The notes beneath the pieces were generated by a model that made no database searches, was not told the DNA's origin, and saw only the letters and a program-made list of their open reading frames with translations. DNA of 64,000 bases from Nitrospira sp. (lineage in GTDB: Bacteria > Nitrospirota > Nitrospiria > Nitrospirales > Nitrospiraceae), in contig JARFXR010000001.1 in assembly GCA_029194535.1 (NCBI GenBank), positions 1,992,721 to 2,056,720 of the forward strand. The letters run 5' to 3'. Position numbers and translations under genes: made by a program. Below, in pieces: positions 60,300-64,000 of the stretch. Within the stretch, counting starts at the first letter, position 1; the number at the start of each line of letters is the position of its first letter.

Positions 60300-61334
60300 T
60301 CAGTGAGGAGCCGGCGGCGTGAAGATCTCGTGCAGATTGCTGAAAGAGCCGCCAGGGGTTGGACCTCCATCGATGACATGGATCCCTCCCTCGAGCCCGG
60401 CGGCTCCCAGACCATGTCGTCCGGTCGGCATCGGGGCCATCGCTTGCCACGTGCGCCTCACCGGATCGAATGCCTCATTCTCGCGGAACGTGCCCTCGGG
60501 ACCTTCCCCTCCGAACACATAGAGCTTGTCTTTGAGCGAGACTGCCGCGATCCCGCTCCGAGCGGTCGGCAGCGGCGGGGCCGTCTCCCATCGATCCAAG
60601 GCAGGATCGTAGCTCTCTGTGACGGCGAGGTTCCGCTGATAGTCCCCGTTGAGCCGACCTCCGATCGCATAGATCTTCCCACCAAGTGTGGTGACAGCCA
60701 GATGGTCTCGGGGGGTCGGCAACGACGCCCGAGACACCCACCGGTCGCTGGCCGGATCGTAGGCCTCGACCGCTGCGCTGTTGCCCTTCTCGCCGAAGCC
60801 TCCGACCGCGTAGAGCGTTCCGCCGAACTCCGTCACCGCCAAAGCTCCGCGGGCGGTCGGCATGGGTGTCCGCTCGGTCCAGATGTCCGTGCCAGGATCA
60901 TAGGCATAGACGGAGGCGACCGGTTGCCAGACGCTCAGGCCCGATTGCCTGTAGCCGCCGATTACGTACACGATGCCGCCGGCTACTCCAATGCCCACGT
61001 GGTGCAGTCCCATCGGCATGGAGGTTTTTGCCGTCCATCGATCCGATGCAGGGTCGTATTCCTCGAGCGCTGACGTGATCGCCAGTTTGGTGAGGTTACC
61101 CAAACCGGGCGGCTCGAATCCTCCCACGACGTAAATCTTGCCGTTCACCGTGGCGGCGACCGCCTCCGTCCGTTTCAGTGGGGCCGGAGCGGCCGTTCGC
61201 CAGGTGCCTTGGCCCGGTTCCGGCCTGGCCGGTTCCGCCGCCGGTTGCGTGATCGCCGGCCACGCCAGGAGACAGAACATGACAAGGCAGCCATGTGCCC
61301 AAGCGGCTGGTATGGCTCGTTCCCTCAATTGCAC
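60300..61334 (-). CDS. Secreted Kelch-repeat protein
   Basis: 344-residue exported protein with a signal-like N-terminus (MFCLLAWPAITQPAAE) and six Kelch repeats, each with a double-Gly (VVGG, VIGG, AVGG, AIGG, VFGG, VIDGG) followed by YDP and a Trp, making a six-bladed propeller. Starts at GTG 61334, directly after the TAA of the upstream gene and with GAGG seven bases before, so the two are translated together. Probably a binding scaffold in the envelope; no enzyme motif. Confidence 0.83.
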   Translation of the reverse strand: MQLRERAIPAAWAHGCLVMFCLLAWPAITQPAAEPARPEPGQGTWRTAAPAPLKRTEAVAATVNGKIYVVGGFEPPGLGNLTKLAITSALEEYDPASDRWTAKTSMPMGLHHVGIGVAGGIVYVIGGYRQSGLSVWQPVASVYAYDPGTDIWTERTPMPTARGALAVTEFGGTLYAVGGFGEKGNSAAVEAYDPASDRWVSRASLPTPRDHLAVTTLGGKIYAIGGRLNGDYQRNLAVTESYDPALDRWETAPPLPTARSGIAAVSLKDKLYVFGGEGPEGTFRENEAFDPVRRTWQAMAPMPTGRHGLGAAGLEGGIHVIDGGPTPGGSFSNLHEIFTPPAPH

Positions 61335-61742
61335 TTAGTATCCTCTGCTCGATCCTCCGCCGCGGCCCATGCGGTCGAGCGGCAGGGCATCGTATCGTTG
61401 CTTCAGGTCGGGATGCGCGTCGAGAAAGCTCTTCACGCCGGCTTCGTCGGCGAACACTTCCTTGCTGCGCGCGCGGTACTCCTCGACGGTCAAGTCATAC
61501 TTCGCCAGGACCTTGCCGAGCTTGGCATTGATGTCCGCCCGCATGTCCTGCATCTGTTCGGGCGAGGGCCGTTGCCCCGGGCCGTTGCTCCCCCCGCCGG
61601 CGAAATAGTTGGTCATCATCTCCCCGATCTCGATGCGGGCTTTCACAAATTTCTCCACGTCCGCCGGGTCGGCCGCCCAGCCCGATCCGGTCCACAAGAA
61701 TGCACATAACGCCAAACCGATCGCCCGATGCATGACCGTCAT
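61335..61742 (-). CDS. Small exported helical protein, unknown function
   Basis: 135-residue exported protein. A signal peptide (MHRAIGLALCAFLWTGSGWA) precedes a helical region (ADVEKFVKARIEIGEMMTNYF) and a Gly/Pro-rich loop, then KLGKVLAKYDLTVEEYRARSKEVF. It ends in a Gly/Arg tail (MGRGGGSSRGY). I do not recognise a domain. GAGGGATTC precedes the ATG at 61742. It is coupled to the Kelch gene and may form a secreted pair with it. Confidence 0.68.
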   Translation of the reverse strand: MTVMHRAIGLALCAFLWTGSGWAADPADVEKFVKARIEIGEMMTNYFAGGGSNGPGQRPSPEQMQDMRADINAKLGKVLAKYDLTVEEYRARSKEVFADEAGVKSFLDAHPDLKQRYDALPLDRMGRGGGSSRGY

Positions 61743-62047
61743 GAATCCCTCACGTTCAATGAATGGTTGATAATCTCGTCGTCCGATCCCTGCGGCAATC
61801 CATGCCCTGTGCGGACCACATCAGGAATGGGCGACGAGTGCATCTTACAGGGTTCGGTTCGGTGAAGGAAGAACAGGGGGAGATCACTAGTTTTTACGCC
61901 GCCGTGTTTGCGAGATACTAAAAGCTTTCGCCTTCCCCATTGGAGGGGGATCAGCCCCCTCGCCTTAGGGAAAGGCAAAACGAAGGTGACGGTCGTATCG
62001 TCAACTGCACGCGGTACTCGTTACGGGTACACAAGAAGGTGACGCAG
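61743..62047. other. Stretch between the Kelch-operon and PilZ genes
   Basis: About 300 bp holding the leader of the PilZ gene. Its only structure is the nested stem-loop at 61927-61984. No gene is visible. Confidence 0.5.
61927..61984 (+). promoter_or_regulatory. Nested stem-loop in the 5' leader of the PilZ gene
   Basis: Outer pairs TTCG/CGAA and CCTT/AAGG, then CCC/GGG, then an inner stem GAGGGG/CCCCTC (61943-61948 with 61956-61961). An AAAA bulge sits on the 3' side. It lies about 63 bases before the PilZ start. I tested it by eye against c-di-GMP-I and other common riboswitch shapes and found no match. Confidence 0.45.
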
Positions 62048-62557
62048 ATGAACACCACTCCACTCGATGTGACGGTCAAACTGGAGGAGCCGGATTCAGC
62101 TCAACAAAGAGCTATGGAGACATTGGCGCAAGACGGGCACGAGAGACAGAGTGGATCTCATGCACAGGACGGAGATGGGGATGGGGATGGGATGGATCGG
62201 CGGGGCGCCGAACGGGCGCCGGTGGATTGCCCGGTGAGCTTCACGTCGGAAGAAATCCATGGGTCCGTGGCCCAGGTCAAAGGGACGCTCATCGACCTCT
62301 CCAAGACCGGCTGCCAGGTCGCAAGCCTCACACCGCCCTATCGAGGCAGCCAAATCACGCTCATTCTCTATCTCCCGGATGGAGGGCCTCCACTGCGACT
62401 CATCGGGACCACGGTGCGTCATGTCGGTTGCCGTACGTTCGGTGCCGAGTTCCTCTCCGTCACGCCGGAAGAACGACGGCGTCTCCAGATCATCATCTTC
62501 AAACATCTGACATGGTCGGTGTTCTCGCTTAGGCGGCCGGCTTTCCGGTTCGCCTGA
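62048..62557 (+). CDS. PilZ-domain protein
   Basis: 169-residue protein. A disordered acidic N-terminus (about 60 residues) precedes a PilZ domain: the c-di-GMP-binding region RRGAERAPVDCPVSF gives an R-rich start (RxxxR) and IDLSKTGCQVAS is the D/NxSxxG motif. These residues bind c-di-GMP, so it is likely a c-di-GMP effector. Start at 62048 has AAGAAGG at about nine bases. The upstream open frame is not family-like. Confidence 0.85.
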   Translation: MNTTPLDVTVKLEEPDSAQQRAMETLAQDGHERQSGSHAQDGDGDGDGMDRRGAERAPVDCPVSFTSEEIHGSVAQVKGTLIDLSKTGCQVASLTPPYRGSQITLILYLPDGGPPLRLIGTTVRHVGCRTFGAEFLSVTPEERRRLQIIIFKHLTWSVFSLRRPAFRFA

Positions 62558-63135
62558 GCCTCCGCCGCCTCTCACTGCTCCGTACCCTAACAGTGTTGAC
62601 AAACTGTGTGATGACCTCGGAAATGGAGTCGTGCCTGAGGTCACGGACGCCATCCGCATGCCCTGCAGGCTGTTCAGAAAGGCCGTCCAGCAAGGCCGCA
62701 GCGAGTGAAGAGGCGAAGCGTACTCTTTGCCGTACGTTGAGCCTCTGAGCGATGCGAGAACGCCGCTGGCGGACTTTGCCAACAGCCTGCTAATCCGAGT
62801 CAGTATTCCGCCGCATGAGCGCGAGAATCGACCACCCTCAGGCGCTGGGAAGGTCTCAGCGTAAATCAAGCCATGAGCTTGAAGGGGGAAATGACTGTAA
62901 GGGGTGAGGCCAATAACTCTGAGCGATTTCGCTCAGCGTGGCATGAGCGAAAATGTCTGAGGTGTGTCGGGAGCCAAACGCCTAAAGGGTCGACTGCCCA
63001 TAATCATATGGAACTACAGCCGTTCACTCGGTCTGCTCACCATCCAGTCGCAGGACCGCGATTTGCACACGACTAGCACAGTTGATCGATTGTGAGTGTA
63101 GACACTCACGCATTGCTCGAACCTGGGAGGGTGAT
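62558..63135. other. Gene-free stretch with structured repeat
   Basis: About 580 bp. The main content is the full repeat element at 62665-62790. A TTGACA at 62596 has no matching -10. The part from 62870 to 63075 holds a 67-codon frame without a start signal that I do not accept as a gene. Confidence 0.55.
62665..62790. repeat. Structured repeat element, 126 bp, with 10-bp inverted ends
   Basis: Ends GCAGGCTGTT (62665-62674) and AACAGCCTGC (62781-62790) are perfect inverted copies, extended by AAGGCCGTCCAGC and its weak match GCTGGCGGACTTT. In the centre, GAGGC/GCCTC encloses CGTAC/GTACG, a perfect hairpin (62711-62746). Its right end recurs nearly unchanged at 63932-63964 and more loosely at 34790-34820. 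The hairpin core resembles that in the 54763 element. Confidence 0.72.
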
Positions 63136-63336
63136 ATGGACCAACACACTGCTGCCGATCAGATTCTCGAAGCGGTGAGAGCCCATCCGGACTGCGCCTT
63201 GGGACAATTGATCCGTAGCCTGCCTGAGTTGAGCTGGTTCGAAGTGTTTCACGAAGTCGATCGTATGGGCCGTACCGGTCGGCTCAAGCTGAGCCGGAAC
63301 AGTTTGGGCTTGGCGACCACGCTTCGCGCTCAGTGA
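63136..63336 (+). CDS. Small winged-helix-like protein
   Basis: 66-residue protein: DQILEAVRAHPDCALGQLIRSLPELSWFEVFHEVDRMGRTGRLKLS. The helix-helix-helix-strand order with a final Gly-Arg-Leu wing is that of a small winged-helix DNA-binding domain. I recall similar small proteins as common in Nitrospira, which is memory and not evidence from the window. GGGAGG lies eight bases ahead of the ATG at 63136. Target unknown. Confidence 0.7.
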   Translation: MDQHTAADQILEAVRAHPDCALGQLIRSLPELSWFEVFHEVDRMGRTGRLKLSRNSLGLATTLRAQ

Positions 63337-63414
63337 CCGCACTCCAATCCAAGACGGCGGAGTTTCGGTTCAGCCTGCCTACTCTCGAGTCGTCAAGAAA
63401 GGAATGGATCCACG

Positions 63415-63762
63415 ATGATGCTTCTCATCAGCCTCCTGGTCAGTCTGGTTCTTACGTTGGCAGTTGGAGCCTGCTCCGTCCCGTCGGCTCACGGTCAGAT
63501 GGTGGCGCAATCGTCCTCGGGAGGCGACTCCAGTGGGAGAGCGGCCGGTCTGGGCCAAATCGGCGGCAAGAATCTCGCCGACATGACCAGCTTCGAGGCG
63601 ACGATCAATTATCTCAATCGAAGGGCCGAGGAAGACGAACAGGAGCGGGCCGACAGAGACAAGCGGATGCGCGCGATCGGCATCTACGGCAACACGACCC
63701 AGGGCGGGGAATCCTACTTCAACCGTCTCCGTTACCAGTCTGCCGCGGGTGGTGCAAGATAG
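63415..63762 (+). CDS. Small lipoprotein or exported protein
   Basis: 115-residue protein with a hydrophobic start and the lipobox-like LAVGAC (residue about 20), then Ser/Gly-rich linker and a charged helix (SFEATINYLNRRAEEDEQERADRDKRM). No family recognised. It lies 78 bp downstream of the winged-helix gene and its 3' end overlaps an opposite-strand frame. Confidence 0.6.
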   Translation: MMLLISLLVSLVLTLAVGACSVPSAHGQMVAQSSSGGDSSGRAAGLGQIGGKNLADMTSFEATINYLNRRAEEDEQERADRDKRMRAIGIYGNTTQGGESYFNRLRYQSAAGGAR

Positions 63763-63932
63763 AGTCCGGGGATATCCATCCAAACCGCTCCACTCTTCGG
63801 CCGCACCATCGATAGGACTTCGTCGAGGAGACTGCTCAATCGTTCATTGTCTTTGAGATACCGTCTGGCTCGCCGCCTGTCTCGTCCGAACGTTATAACC
63901 GCCTGTTCGAGCCCCCGGTACGAGGTGACCAC
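63732..63932 (-). CDS. Doubtful short reading frame, 66 residues
   Basis: Minus-strand frame with a basic helical stretch (RDRRRARRYLKDNERLSSLLDEVL) that could be part of a real protein, but the C-terminal 11 residues lie antisense to the lipoprotein gene and the start sits at the edge of a repeat fragment (63932). There is no ribosome-binding site. It could be the remnant of a gene disrupted by the repeat. Confidence 0.3.
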   Translation of the reverse strand: MVTSYRGLEQAVITFGRDRRRARRYLKDNERLSSLLDEVLSMVRPKSGAVWMDIPGLYLAPPAADW

Positions 63933-63964
63933 GCCGCTGGCGGACTTTGTCAGCAGCCTGCTAG
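63932..63964. repeat. Partial copy of the 62665 repeat (right end)
   Basis: ACGCCGCTGGCGGACTTTGT followed by CAGCAGCCTGCTAG matches 62760-62792 with only about three differences. The left part of the element is not found upstream, so it is either a truncated copy or the seam of another element that continues to the window end (GTGGTGTCCCGTAAG). Confidence 0.6.
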
Positions 63965-64000
63965 TGTGGTGTCCCGTAAGTTCCTGTAATAATCCGTTCA

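Noticed and set aside
61927-61984. c-di-GMP riboswitch upstream of the PilZ gene
   Set aside because: The consensus GEMM core is absent; only a generic nested hairpin remains.
62596-62624. Perfect TTGACA as a promoter
   Set aside because: The expected -10 position reads GGAAAT and no gene follows within 500 bp.
63965-64000. Insertion-sequence end at the right edge (GTGGTGTCCCGTAAG)
   Set aside because: Only 36 bases are visible and no transposase is seen, so it cannot be called.
1-64000. CRISPR arrays, prophage or integrase genes
   Set aside because: No regularly spaced direct repeats, cas genes, phage structural genes or recombinases were found by reading both strands.

Overview
The window reads as a chromosomal segment of a GC-rich, diderm bacterium. 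There are many lipoproteins, a TolC-type outer-membrane factor, an OmpA/Pal-type protein and DUF3015, TMEM175 and NnrS genes. My best guess is a Nitrospira-type nitrite oxidiser or close relative (Nitrospirota). The guess rests on the overall gene families, a bacterial topoisomerase VI, a small winged-helix protein and structured intergenic repeats of a kind I associate with that group. It is inference, because no rRNA or nitrogen-oxidation gene lies in the window.

1-24 kb is mostly housekeeping. It holds a divergent EF-G-like GTPase cut by the window edge, radC, rsmD-coaD-aminotransferase (overlapping starts), purH, purD and a threonylcarbamoyl-AMP synthase. A long minus-strand run follows: a TPR protein, a lipoprotein, a cyclophilin, a beta-propeller, tatC, a YdcH-like protein, rimI, tsaB, a LolB-like lipoprotein and radA. 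A tRNA-Leu(TAA) gene and lgt complete this part. 24-35 kb is DNA metabolism: an AddA/AddB-type helicase-nuclease pair and a two-gene topoisomerase VI operon. The topoisomerase VI B subunit ends in a basic tail with a QxxLF sequence that looks like a sliding-clamp-binding motif.

35-51 kb is accessory and membrane-centred. It contains a GYD-domain protein, a methyltransferase with a signal-peptide-like N-terminus, an aldo/keto reductase, a SIMPL protein and an LCIB-type carbonic anhydrase. Next comes the most interesting locus (about 40.4-47.3 kb). Its parts are a P1B-like ATPase without a metal-binding Cys-Pro motif but with PGRxRLR-type N-terminal domains, a membrane protein sharing that domain, a TMEM175-like channel, small paralogous DUF5132-like proteins (one a pseudogene), and a divergent ParA ATPase with a small membrane-anchored partner. 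I read it as a candidate ferrosome-like (fez) iron or metal compartment with its own positioning system. A TolC-like factor and a CAX antiporter follow.

51-64 kb is a mosaic of envelope proteins (DUF445, OmpA/Pal, DUF3015, BON, Kelch, small lipoproteins), a divergent NnrS / cis-trans fatty-acid isomerase pair and a PilZ protein with a structured leader. At least two families of structured, inverted-repeat-bounded short elements occur here (54763-54972; 62665-62790, with relatives at 34737 and 63932). I see no complete insertion sequence, prophage or CRISPR array.
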